Below, one piece after another: positions 18,141 to 26,412 of a stretch of DNA of 64,000 bases. Under the pieces are notes generated by a model. It searched no databases. It worked only from the letters and a program-made list of their open reading frames with translations, and was not told the origin of the DNA. The position numbers and the translations under genes were made by a program. The stretch is taken from positions 1 to 64,000 of the forward strand of contig NZ_FRCW01000010.1 of NCBI RefSeq assembly GCF_900143055.1, written 5' to 3'. Source of the DNA: Fibrobacter sp. UWR3 (GTDB lineage: Bacteria; Fibrobacterota; Fibrobacteria; Fibrobacterales; Fibrobacteraceae). Positions within the stretch are counted from its first letter, which is position 1. Every line of letters starts with the position of its first letter.

Positions 18141-18719
18141 TTCATTATAGTAGTCTCTTATCGTCTTCCAGTACAGGTTATGTTCCTGCTCGAGCACGCG
18201 GGCGGCGAGCACCTCCGGCGTATCGCCTTCCAGCACGGGCACCTTCACCTGCGCAAGAATCTTTCCCTGGTCAATTTCCTCGCTCACCAGATGCACCGTC
18301 GGGCCCGATTCCTTCTCGTGCGCGGCAATCACGGCCTCGTGCACGTGAATACCCCAGAAGCCCTTCCCGCCATACTTGGGCAAGAGCGACGGGTGAATAT
18401 TCAATATGCGATTTTCCATGCGCCGCACGATGCAAACCGGCAGGGCCTTCATGTAACCCGCCAGAATAAGCAAATCCACATCGTACTTGTCAAGAACCTC
18501 AAGCAGCGCGGCCTCGTACGCCGCCTGCTCCGGATGCGTCTTTCCCGAAATGTGGTAAACCGGGATGCCGTATTCCTTCGCATGCTCCACGGCACCGCAC
18601 GTTCCGTTGTTCGTAATTAAAAACTTGCACTGCGCCTCGAGGTCTCCCTCGCCAATGCGCTCAATAATAGCCTTAAAGTTGCTCCCGCCACCGGAAGCCA
18701 TCACGCCAATTTTAAACAT
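18129..18719 (-). CDS. purN: Phosphoribosylglycinamide formyltransferase
   Basis: Formylates GAR with 10-formyl-tetrahydrofolate, the third step of purine synthesis. The N-terminal motif IGVMASGGGSNFKAI binds phosphate. The formyl-transfer motif ILNIHPSLLPKYGG holds the catalytic His, and SEEIDQG holds the catalytic Asp. The 196-residue length is typical. purC and purF are also in the window but not adjacent. The last residues and stop are embedded in the right arm of the inverted repeat at 18001-18140. Confidence 0.97.
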   Translation of the reverse strand: MFKIGVMASGGGSNFKAIIERIGEGDLEAQCKFLITNNGTCGAVEHAKEYGIPVYHISGKTHPEQAAYEAALLEVLDKYDVDLLILAGYMKALPVCIVRRMENRILNIHPSLLPKYGGKGFWGIHVHEAVIAAHEKESGPTVHLVSEEIDQGKILAQVKVPVLEGDTPEVLAARVLEQEHNLYWKTIRDYYNEMGH

Positions 18720-18744
18720 GGCGCCAAATATAGAAAAGAGCCGC

Positions 18745-18945
18745 TTACTTGTGGTCGATTCCAGGGGGCGTGCGCAGGTAATAGATAACGCAGGGCACCA
18801 CGACGCAGAGTACGGTAACCGCGACCGTCAGGTACACGAACCATTCCTGGACCGTCACCGCAGGCGGCAGGAAAAACGTCTTGACAATCGCGAAGACAGC
18901 AATGAGGAAAACGCCAGGCAGCAGGTAAGACATCAACTTGTTCAT
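18745..18945 (-). CDS. Small two-helix membrane protein
   Basis: A 66-residue product with two clear membrane segments (YLLPGVFLIAVFAIVKTFFL and YLTVAVTVLCVVVPCVIYYL) joined by a short polar turn, ending in a charged tail. It lies 25 bases upstream of purN on the same strand and is probably co-transcribed. No family recognised. The even hydrophobic pattern and the conserved spacing in front of purN make it more likely a gene than chance, but support is limited. Confidence 0.6.
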   Translation of the reverse strand: MNKLMSYLLPGVFLIAVFAIVKTFFLPPAVTVQEWFVYLTVAVTVLCVVVPCVIYYLRTPPGIDHK

Positions 18946-19063
18946 GGTTTAAAAGATAATACTTTTTCAAACTGAGTTCCGTTTTGTAAACACTTTTTTG
19001 TTTTTTAGCAGGCGCAACCGCCTTATAATTTGTAACTTTTACCCCGGAAATAAACCTTAATTC

Positions 19064-22000
19064 ATGGAAATAACTATGAGCATTAAAGATTACCTCGCCG
19101 GCGCCAAACAGGCCGGTTCCGTCCAGAAGCTGATGACCCCGGGCCTCGCCGTGGAATTTATCCAGCCCTGGTACACCCCGCTTTCTACGACCCCCTCTAC
19201 CACGGGTATTGCTGTCGGCGGTATCGGCTCGACATTCACCGCAACGCCTGCGGGCACCACCCCCGTGATGAACGTGATGCCTGGCGTGCAGGTCCGCACC
19301 GAAAAGCCTTCTGACCTCCGCTTCAACAACTTCTTCTTCAAGGAAGCGGTCTTAAGCGCAAAGGCTCCCCTTGTAATTGGCAACTTCGCCGCATTCGGCA
19401 TCTACAACAACAACTTCCCGCTCCTCGATGCAAACGGTGCGCGCGTTTTCGGCGATGCCGACATGAAGGACCAGAAGAAGGCAGAAGCCAAGCTCAACAA
19501 GGTACTTGCCGACAAGGCTCTTTTTGCAACGAACAAGGCCGCCTTTGAACGCTGGCACATCCAGTTCAGCGACCGCACCCAAGCTTTGATCGCTGCAGGC
19601 AAGGACACCGCCGCTATCAACCGCGCCGTTCTCATTGACTTCTTTGACGGCATGATTGGCGAAAAGGCAGCCCGCGAAGGCGCCCTCACCGCCGCCTGGG
19701 CAGACGACTCCGAGTTCCTCGGCCAGCCGGGCTACGACGCCGCCAAGATGAAGTACACCGCTCTCTATCCGGTGAGCGAAACCGTTTACGAAGGCAAGGG
19801 TGTCGCTATCACCAAGACCCAGTCCAGCTACGTGACTCCGGGTGACGAACGCCTCTCCAGCCTCCCGGTGAACGCCACCGTGTTCACTCTCGAAAATAAC
19901 ACCAAGGAAACCCGCGAAGTGACGATTGTCCAGATTCAGGACAGCATCACGGGTTACATGGCCAAGAAGGACCGCCAGGGCGTTCAGGACTCCAGTTTTG
20001 TGCTGGTGCCGTCCGCTCGTTTCCCGAAGGGAGTGCAGTTCGACAAGGAACTCAAGGATGGCCGTTCCGTTCGCGGTATCGAATTTTACAACGAAAAGGC
20101 TCTCGCCGAAAGCGACTTCAACGGTTGCATGGGTGTGTCCGTCGCCTGGAACAAGAAGGACAACCTGAACGTTTCCGTGAAGCCCATGTTCTACCAGGAC
20201 GATGCCGCCTCTGTGCTGAAGGGCGCTCTCCAGAGCGGTCGCGTTGCAGGCTCTTGGGTCAAGAACGTTTACAGCGGTCGTGAAACGATTGCAGGCGCCG
20301 TCGCCGTGACTGCCGTTTTGAAGCCGAAGCAGAAGGTCAGCTTCCAGTTCAACCTGGTGCTGGATTTCCCCGAAATCAAGCTGAACAAGCTTACCTCCGC
20401 CAAGAAGTACACCGCTTTCTTCCCCGAAGCTTATGGCCGCGTGGGTGCCATCCTAGAAGAAGCCCTCGCCGCCGACAAGAACTTTGACGCTCGCCTCAAG
20501 GCATTCGAGGCACTCGTGCCGAAGAAGGCCGTGGCCAAGCTCTACAAGACTGCCGCCAAGCAGGCCGAATTCAAGAGCCTCGCCCTCAACACGCTCAGCT
20601 TCCTCGCCGAAGCCACCGTGTGGGACAAGGACGACCGTTTCTTGGTTCGCGAATGCGCCGACTATCCGTTCTTCAACTCCCTGGACGTTTACTTCTACGG
20701 AAGTTTCAGCCTGATGGCCCTGATGCCGCGCCTCGACGGCGTAGTGATGAAGCGTTTCGGTGATGCGATTCTCGCCGTAAACAACAACCGCCGCCGCCAC
20801 CACGAATACGTGAACCTCCCCTACGCGGACCTCCCGGACCCGAAACTCGAAGGCCCGCGCGCTGTTCGCGGCGCCGTGATTCACGACCTCGGAAGTCCCT
20901 TCGATGCAGAACCCGATGCCTACGACTGGCACAACGTGAAGGAATGGAAGGATCTCGCTCCGAAGTATGTGCTGATGGTTCTCCGTCATTACGTGAAGAC
21001 GCAGGACAAGCAGAACTTGCAGGACTGCAAGGAAGCCGTCTACGCCGCCATGGAATACCTCGAGAAGATGGTGAACGAAGGCGAAAACTTCCCGCTCACC
21101 CACGGTACCGACGACACCTTCGACAACCTCTCCAGCCACGGCATTTCCGTGTACTGCGGCAGCCTCTGGATTGCAGGCCTCCGCGCAGCCGCCAAGATTG
21201 CCGAAATTCTCGGCGACAAGGCACAGGCCGACACCTGGAACGCCAAGGCCGACGCCGCCAACAAGGAATTCGACGAGGCCCTGTGGGACGAAACTGAAGG
21301 CTACTACCACTTCTTCGTGACCCCGATGGAAGCGAAGGACGTTGTGGCTGATAAGCTCCCGCAGCTCGCCGACGCCATCAAGGATACTCTCGTTATCGAC
21401 GGCAACGACTTGAAAGCCGCCCTCAAGACCATCAACGAATGGCTCAACTCCGGCGAAATCCCCAGCGACGTGGAACTTTCCAAGAACGAACTCCGCGGTC
21501 TCAAGAAGGCATGGCTCACCGCCCAGTGCAAGGACGCATTCACTGCCAGCTGGAACGCAAAGATTGCAAACGACTGCGATGACGTATTCGCCGACACGAT
21601 GCTCGCCGACACGTATCTCCGTCTGCTCGGCCTCAAGCCCATCAGCGACGAGAAGAAGGCGAAGGCGAACCTGCTCCGCGTCTACAACACGAACTACAAG
21701 GCAAACAGCCCGCTCATCGGCGCCGCGAACCTTGTGCGTAAGGACGGCTCTCCGCTGGACGAATTCAACTTCCAGGCTCACGACGTGTGGATCGGCATCC
21801 AGTACAGCATCATGTGCGCCATGATGCACCACGGCCTCGAAAAGCAGGCTGCTGACATGGGCGATTCCATGATTCGCAACCTCTACGAAGAAGCACGCAT
21901 CCCGTTCGCTGCACCGGAAGGATTCAACGGTTCCTGCCGCCTGCACCCGGAAGCGCTCGTGAAGGCATTCGGCCTTAGCGCCACCGCCGCCGAGAAGATG

Positions 22001-22222
22001 CATAAGGAGCTCCTGAAGAAGGGCGCCCTGCTTGCCGACAGCCGCATCAGCCCGAAGCTCCCGCGCAACCTGCCCGCCTTTACGAAGGCTTTCGGCAGCA
22101 TTGCGAAGGCCAATAAGGTTGAAGCAAGCGCGCTGTTCATGCTGCTCCACAGCACGGCACTCAAGTACACCGCCGGCAAGTACTTCCGCCCCGGCATGGT
22201 GTTCGCGCTGCTTTATAAGTAA
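19064..22222 (+). CDS. GH116-like glycoside hydrolase (beta-glucosidase type)
   Basis: A 1052-residue protein without a signal peptide, so probably cytoplasmic. The N-terminal beta-rich half includes a GIAVGGIGSTF segment. The C-terminal alpha/alpha barrel resembles GH116 (DUF608), with LTHGTDDTFDNLSSHGISVY near residue 680, CGSLWIAGLRAAAKIAE, and NFQAHDVWIGIQYSIMCAMM. GH116 enzymes mostly cleave beta-glucosides or beta-xylosides; the substrate here cannot be read from sequence. I could not confirm the catalytic acids. A TATAAT box lies at 19024-19029, but its -35 is poor. A second in-frame ATG at 19076 is possible. A decayed paralogue lies at 23201. Confidence 0.8.
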   Translation: MEITMSIKDYLAGAKQAGSVQKLMTPGLAVEFIQPWYTPLSTTPSTTGIAVGGIGSTFTATPAGTTPVMNVMPGVQVRTEKPSDLRFNNFFFKEAVLSAKAPLVIGNFAAFGIYNNNFPLLDANGARVFGDADMKDQKKAEAKLNKVLADKALFATNKAAFERWHIQFSDRTQALIAAGKDTAAINRAVLIDFFDGMIGEKAAREGALTAAWADDSEFLGQPGYDAAKMKYTALYPVSETVYEGKGVAITKTQSSYVTPGDERLSSLPVNATVFTLENNTKETREVTIVQIQDSITGYMAKKDRQGVQDSSFVLVPSARFPKGVQFDKELKDGRSVRGIEFYNEKALAESDFNGCMGVSVAWNKKDNLNVSVKPMFYQDDAASVLKGALQSGRVAGSWVKNVYSGRETIAGAVAVTAVLKPKQKVSFQFNLVLDFPEIKLNKLTSAKKYTAFFPEAYGRVGAILEEALAADKNFDARLKAFEALVPKKAVAKLYKTAAKQAEFKSLALNTLSFLAEATVWDKDDRFLVRECADYPFFNSLDVYFYGSFSLMALMPRLDGVVMKRFGDAILAVNNNRRRHHEYVNLPYADLPDPKLEGPRAVRGAVIHDLGSPFDAEPDAYDWHNVKEWKDLAPKYVLMVLRHYVKTQDKQNLQDCKEAVYAAMEYLEKMVNEGENFPLTHGTDDTFDNLSSHGISVYCGSLWIAGLRAAAKIAEILGDKAQADTWNAKADAANKEFDEALWDETEGYYHFFVTPMEAKDVVADKLPQLADAIKDTLVIDGNDLKAALKTINEWLNSGEIPSDVELSKNELRGLKKAWLTAQCKDAFTASWNAKIANDCDDVFADTMLADTYLRLLGLKPISDEKKAKANLLRVYNTNYKANSPLIGAANLVRKDGSPLDEFNFQAHDVWIGIQYSIMCAMMHHGLEKQAADMGDSMIRNLYEEARIPFAAPEGFNGSCRLHPEALVKAFGLSATAAEKMHKELLKKGALLADSRISPKLPRNLPAFTKAFGSIAKANKVEASALFMLLHSTALKYTAGKYFRPGMVFALLYK

Positions 22223-22229
22223 TCCCGTC

Positions 22230-22279
22230 TGTCATCCCCGCCCCGTAACAAGTACGGGGTAAACTCCGGCGGGGATCTC
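22230..22279. repeat. Palindromic repeat of the GTCATCCCCGC family
   Basis: Ends TGTCATCCCCGCC and GGCGGGGATCTCC are inverse copies around a CCCCGTAACAAGTACGGGG hairpin. This second repeat family also occurs at 59388, 59867, 60912 and 60999. Confidence 0.75.
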
Positions 22280-22295
22280 CTTCATTTATTGCAAA

Positions 22296-22323
22296 AGGCC
22301 AGTCCACCGGACAGGTCTTTTTT
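22296..22323 (+). terminator. Terminator of the GH116-like gene
   Basis: A 10-bp imperfect stem (AGGCCAGTCC with GGACAGGTCT, one mismatch and one wobble) has an ACC loop and is followed by six T. Confidence 0.75.
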
Positions 22324-22369
22324 GCATTCTATAAATACAAAGAAAGCGTTTCTTAAGATTTTTATTTTT

Positions 22370-23161
22370 TTAAAACGGATAAAAAATCACACCCAAACCA
22401 GCACCGAGGTGTTGTTCATCTTCTACAACCGAGAGGATTGCTCCTCCCACAATTTCATAGGTGTCATCGAACCGATAACCAAGTGTGAAATAGTGCGTAT
22501 CAATCGAAGGTATATCCTTGATAATTGCAGCATCCCCAAGGTCTGGAGTGTATGAACTGAAGGTATAGTTGATAAATATATCTCCAAAGAAAACACCTAC
22601 ATATAGACCGCCAAATGAACTTGTCAAAGTATAGTTTTGACCAGAGGAAATATCGGGGGGAGCGTTATTGTCTTCTGAGCAATAGGTATGGTCACAAAGT
22701 TCCCTATAAGAAAGGCGGGTATACTGGTGGAAGAGCCCCGTAAAAACGCCCATTTCAAAATATTGTGTATTTACCCCTAACGAAATATGGTAATGCAAGT
22801 CATCGCTGACGGCTGCTCCGAACCCCAAAAAAAACAAATCCCACTTATAGAACACATCATAGCCTCCCTCAAAGCTAAATCCTCCAAAATCGTATATACC
22901 TCTCGTTATTACTTCTTTTGACTCATCCAAAGATTCAATCCTTTCAGTAACATCTACATGAATGGACTCTTCTGGGTCAATACCGATTCTTCCATGGAAA
23001 CGTTGAATCGACGAATGCTTATCTAGATTTCTGTTTACACCGTAAACTTCAGGCGCCTCGGAAGTTTCCAAACGAAAAGCACCTACGTTCTTATAGCAAC
23101 CGGTCACGAGCATTCCCGTAACAACCAGGGCAAAGGTATAGACTAGGTTCGTCAGCCTCAT
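22370..23161 (-). CDS. Outer-membrane beta-barrel-like lipoprotein
   Basis: A 263-residue product with lipobox MLVTGC (Cys22). The mature part alternates Gly/aromatic strands (GGFSFEGGYDVFYKWDLFFL, GGLYVGVFFGDIFINYTF) and ends in FYPF, the terminal aromatic typical of barrel proteins. An open frame extends far upstream, but I start at ATG 23161 because the signal peptide begins there; upstream codons only mirror the GH116 remnant on the other strand. It is AT-rich and lies between the intact and broken GH116 genes, so it is probably a later arrival. No family recognised. Confidence 0.75.
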   Translation of the reverse strand: MRLTNLVYTFALVVTGMLVTGCYKNVGAFRLETSEAPEVYGVNRNLDKHSSIQRFHGRIGIDPEESIHVDVTERIESLDESKEVITRGIYDFGGFSFEGGYDVFYKWDLFFLGFGAAVSDDLHYHISLGVNTQYFEMGVFTGLFHQYTRLSYRELCDHTYCSEDNNAPPDISSGQNYTLTSSFGGLYVGVFFGDIFINYTFSSYTPDLGDAAIIKDIPSIDTHYFTLGYRFDDTYEIVGGAILSVVEDEQHLGAGLGVIFYPF

Positions 23162-23194
23162 TATACTAAATCTAACTTTTTTGAAAGAATAGAA

Positions 23195-23512
23195 AAATAT
23201 TTGCACAATTCTGACAAGGCCATCGCCGAAAATGATTTCTTCAAGAATAACAAGGCCGCCTTCGACCGCTGGAACATCGAATGGAGCGACCGCACTGCAG
23301 CCCTCCTGAAGAAGGGCGCCCTGCTTGCAGACTCCCGCATCAGCCCGAAGCTCCCGCGCAACCTGCCCGCCTTTACGAAGGCATTCGGTAGCATCGCGAA
23401 GGCCAATAAGGTTGAAGCAAGCGCGCTGTTCATGCTGCTCCACAGCACGGCCCTGAAGTACACCGCCGGCAAGTACTTCCGCCCCGGCATGGTGTTCGCT
23501 CTGCTTTACTAA
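23195..23512 (+). pseudogene. Remnant of a second GH116-like gene with a large internal deletion
   Basis: The first 35 codons resemble residues about 147-172 of the intact GH116-like protein (NNKAAFDRWNIEWSDRT against TNKAAFERWHIQFSDRT). They then jump in frame to its last 70 residues, which are almost identical (KKGALLADSRISPKLP to RPGMVFALLY). About 810 codons between are missing, as is the true N-terminus. The first part differs clearly while the C-terminus is nearly identical, so the source was a diverged paralogue, not a fresh copy. A TTG at 23201 could start a 103-residue product, but a function is unlikely. Confidence 0.8.
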
Positions 23513-23516
23513 TGAG

Positions 23517-23606
23517 ACCGCTCGCGCTAAACACGGGGACAACGTCTCCGGTTTGCGCTCGCTCTCGCAACCGCCCTCGGTTAACACCCGAGGGCTTTGT
23601 TGCTCA
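23517..23606 (+). repeat. Structured dispersed repeat, copy A
   Basis: It aligns along its length with 31366-31458: GACCGnTCGCGCTA, a CTCCGGT-TGCGCTC core, CTCTCGCrACCG, then a hairpin and GCTCAC. The hairpin (GCCCTCGG with CCGAGGGC) keeps pairing while three of its pairs differ from the other copy. Both copies begin within a few bases of a stop codon. Confidence 0.75.
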
Positions 23607-23690
23607 CCGTCATGCAGCGGCTCAGTGAGTTAAGCGCGCCATTATTGCGTCACTAACAAGCTACGTTTTTGCGGATATCCATAAACTTTA

Positions 23691-23720
23691 AGAGAACTGC
23701 TCATGCAGTTCTCTTTTTTT
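23691..23720 (+). terminator. Strong plus-strand terminator
   Basis: A perfect 10-bp stem (AGAGAACTGC with GCAGTTCTCT) has a TCAT loop and is followed by seven T. It presumably ended the now broken GH116 transcript and faces the 3' end of the SUMF1-like gene. Confidence 0.85.
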
Positions 23721-23741
23721 ACAATACCGCAAAAGCATGCT

Positions 23742-24884
23742 TTATTCTAACACGCGAACCATGCGCAAGCCTTGAAAACCGGGCGTTTTAAAGGTAGCAT
23801 TGTTTACAATTGTATTGCGACGAAGACACTTGTATTTAAGTAATTCACGACATGCTTTACCGGGATTCTTGAAACCTGATATACTGCAGGGGTTCACCGC
23901 CAAATAGCCACCATCATCATAAAGCGCAAAATACGTTTCATAAGCATTTCCATAAGTGTCAAACAACCCATATTGATTTGGGGCATAGCGTCTTACCGGA
24001 TAAAGTCCTGATTTATTTTCTGCACAGTGAATGTCCGCATATTTTTTTAACGAATCTTCGACGAACTCGTTCCCCCAAGAAAAAACTTTTGATTGTCCTG
24101 CATTCTGAAGAATATACCATTCATCATAGTAAGGAAGCCTATAACCATTGGCGAATTTGTTGTAGGAGCATTGAGTCGGTTTAGAACAGTTCAAAACATT
24201 TTCTAATCCGTCTTTTTTTGAACGAAATTCTAAATAATACCTATAATATTGAGAAGGATAATCTAGAACCATCAAGGAATCTGATGATGGATAGTAATCC
24301 TCATTGAAAACCAAAACAGAATGCTTTTTGTTAACCTTTTCACCCTCACGCAACCAAAGCGCATCTCGAACACGCAATTCCGTTTTGTCGACAATCAAAT
24401 CGTATTCCATTCGGACGGCGTAGGAAGTATCTTTTACATACCTATCGTCAATGCGTCCAATTCCCTTGTAAACAATAAAATCTTTCCCTTTGAGATCTAT
24501 GATTGTTTGATTTACCAGAATCCAACTTGAATCAGCATCTTTCAGGTCATTTCTATTTCTAGCAAATAAGACCAAAATACTTCTAGTATAAGGCGAGCCG
24601 TCTACATAAACACAATTTAAGGAATCAACATGGGAAGTTCCATTTACAATCCAGGTTCCATTTCCCGTATTAAAATCCTTTTCAGGACAAAGTTTCACAC
24701 CCTGATTCCAATCCACTTCATACCATTTCTTACGGCCAACAGTTTTTCTCGGATTCACTGTTTTATAAGATTGCCTCACCGCAATGTTTTTCTCTTTTTG
24801 AGCAACATAATAATTTTTTAAACCGTTTTCTTCCCCAAATGAACAAGAAAGGCAAATCAGCAATAAAGAAATTATTTTTTTCAT
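23742..24884 (-). CDS. Secreted SUMF1/formylglycine-generating-enzyme-like protein
   Basis: A 380-residue product with signal peptide MKKIISLLLICLSCSFG. The C-terminal part has the order of motifs of SUMF1-type domains: NGYRLPYYDEWYILQNAG, FSWGN, YPVRRYAPNQYGLFDTYGNAYE and a final GFQGLRMVR. Such domains occur in Fibrobacter paralogous surface proteins as well as in true sulfatase-modifying enzymes. The N-terminal 230 residues are not recognised. I cannot tell whether the enzyme activity is retained. It starts at ATG 24884; the in-frame codon at 24896 is TTG. It lies 13 bases after the ATPase gene, with equally AT-rich DNA. Confidence 0.75.
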   Translation of the reverse strand: MKKIISLLLICLSCSFGEENGLKNYYVAQKEKNIAVRQSYKTVNPRKTVGRKKWYEVDWNQGVKLCPEKDFNTGNGTWIVNGTSHVDSLNCVYVDGSPYTRSILVLFARNRNDLKDADSSWILVNQTIIDLKGKDFIVYKGIGRIDDRYVKDTSYAVRMEYDLIVDKTELRVRDALWLREGEKVNKKHSVLVFNEDYYPSSDSLMVLDYPSQYYRYYLEFRSKKDGLENVLNCSKPTQCSYNKFANGYRLPYYDEWYILQNAGQSKVFSWGNEFVEDSLKKYADIHCAENKSGLYPVRRYAPNQYGLFDTYGNAYETYFALYDDGGYLAVNPCSISGFKNPGKACRELLKYKCLRRNTIVNNATFKTPGFQGLRMVRVLE

Positions 24885-24897
24885 AAAGAACAACAAT

Positions 24898-26265
24898 TTA
24901 AGGTTGCGTCAGTAAAAATCCCATATACAGGGGGAGCGTCAGCACAGATCCATTCCGCCCAATATTGTATTCGCCAAGTTTTATCGCCTGCTCTACATGA
25001 TATTTTTCCGTATTCTTGAGAACTGTCTTTAGCGACTTTGCGTTACCGGTTTGAGCCTTGCATTCAACAGGAGTACATTTGCCCTTGTAACGCATGACAA
25101 AATCGAGTTCAACCCCACTATCCTTGTGATAGTAGTATAGCTTTCGACCCATTTTACCGAGTAAATCAGCAACAAGGTTCTCGAAAATCGCTCCCTTGTA
25201 GCCAAGAAGGTCCCCACTTAGGATGTTAGACTGGGTCCCGTCTTCGAGCATCGAAATGAGCAACCCGATATCGGACATATAGACTTTAAACTCGCTCTGA
25301 ATCTTGTTGCCATCCAGAGGCAGTTCCGTTTTCTCGATGTTATAGCATCGGCGAACGATTCCCGCATCCTCAATCCATTGCAGGCTCCCGGCATAATCTC
25401 GTCCACGACCTCCTTTTCGCACGATATTGTACGAGAACTTCTTGTATTCACGAGCAAGTTGTGCCGAGATGGATTCAAAGCATTCGCGGATGTGCGCCTT
25501 GTCAGCAGGCGCAGCATACTTCACCATGTCGGCTTTATATTCATCTACAATCCGCTTTTGGACCGTCAGCACTTTTCCCACGTGCCCCGTCTCTATAAAA
25601 GTTGTTACGACTTCAGGCATGCCGCCAACAACTACATACTGGTGGAGCAACTCGCGAAAACGATCATGCAGTGCAGGATCAACGGGAGTCTCTTTTTGCA
25701 TGCATTCGTTTAGATAATCGAAATGCATCAGCTTGATTCCGTTTGCCCAGAGCCACTCCTCAAAATCCATGGGGTACATTTCGACGATATGTTCAAAGCC
25801 AACTGGGATGGAAGCTTCTGGTTCATCTTTCTGTTCTTTTGTCTTGTACCCATGAACGCCAAGAAGCGAACCGGTACACATGACTTCAAATCGTCCATCA
25901 AGGAAAAAGTATTTGAGAGAACTACGGGCTAGGGGACAGTCCTGTATTTCATCGAAAACAAAACACGTTTCGTGAGGTTCGATTTCTGCTGTGGGAATCG
26001 CCGCAGAAATTCGCATGATAATTGACGAGACGGAAATGTCGGGAACAAAGAATTTTTTGTAATCGGGATGCATGCGAAAATCCAGATATACAACATGCTT
26101 AAAATGCCGCGTGGCGAAATCCATCACGCTGCTTGTCTTGCCACACTGACGGATGCCTTTCACAACTATCGGCTTATGATGGGGCTCGCCAATCCAATCT
26201 TCCAGAATTTTATCTATTTTTCTTTTAAACACGATTTCATACCCACTTTTTACACAAATATACAT
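24898..26265 (-). CDS. AAA-family ATPase with C-terminal DUF4143 domain
   Basis: The N-terminal AAA_14 ATPase has Walker A KGIRQCGKTSSV near residue 38 and Walker B CFVFDEIQD. The C-terminal DUF4143 domain contains a PD-(D/E)XK nuclease-like pattern: GAIFENLVADLL, then DSGVELDFVMRYKGKCTPVECKAQ with Glu, Asp and Glu-x-Lys in the expected order. This large family is common in gut bacteria and often transferred; its role is not established. An internal GTG (26232) could be the start, since the conserved region begins at FKRKIDKIL. A decayed relative lies at 45573-46214. Confidence 0.88.
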   Translation of the reverse strand: MYICVKSGYEIVFKRKIDKILEDWIGEPHHKPIVVKGIRQCGKTSSVMDFATRHFKHVVYLDFRMHPDYKKFFVPDISVSSIIMRISAAIPTAEIEPHETCFVFDEIQDCPLARSSLKYFFLDGRFEVMCTGSLLGVHGYKTKEQKDEPEASIPVGFEHIVEMYPMDFEEWLWANGIKLMHFDYLNECMQKETPVDPALHDRFRELLHQYVVVGGMPEVVTTFIETGHVGKVLTVQKRIVDEYKADMVKYAAPADKAHIRECFESISAQLAREYKKFSYNIVRKGGRGRDYAGSLQWIEDAGIVRRCYNIEKTELPLDGNKIQSEFKVYMSDIGLLISMLEDGTQSNILSGDLLGYKGAIFENLVADLLGKMGRKLYYYHKDSGVELDFVMRYKGKCTPVECKAQTGNAKSLKTVLKNTEKYHVEQAIKLGEYNIGRNGSVLTLPLYMGFLLTQP

Positions 26266-26350
26266 ATTTTCCAGCCGACTTTAGCAATAAAGCCTCACAT
26301 TTTCCTTAAATCTTAATCATCCTACGCAAAATTTGCGTTAAAAACCTGGC

Positions 26351-26387
26351 AGCAAAAAAGAGGTGTCCCGAGCGGGGCACCTCTTTT
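26351..26387 (-). terminator. Terminator of the three-repeat lipoprotein gene
   Basis: A 14-bp stem (AAAAGAGGTGTCCC with GGGGCACCTCTTTT, one G-T pair) has a GAGC loop. A T run follows on the minus strand, and the stem is symmetric enough to work in both directions. Confidence 0.85.
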
Positions 26388-26412
26388 ATGTCATTCCAAG
26401 GAGATTTCTAGG

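Noticed and set aside
20453-22150. 565-codon minus-strand open frame opposite the GH116-like gene
   Set aside because: Antisense of a well-supported gene; a part of the same image also lengthens the lipoprotein frame upstream of 23161, so that extension was also rejected.
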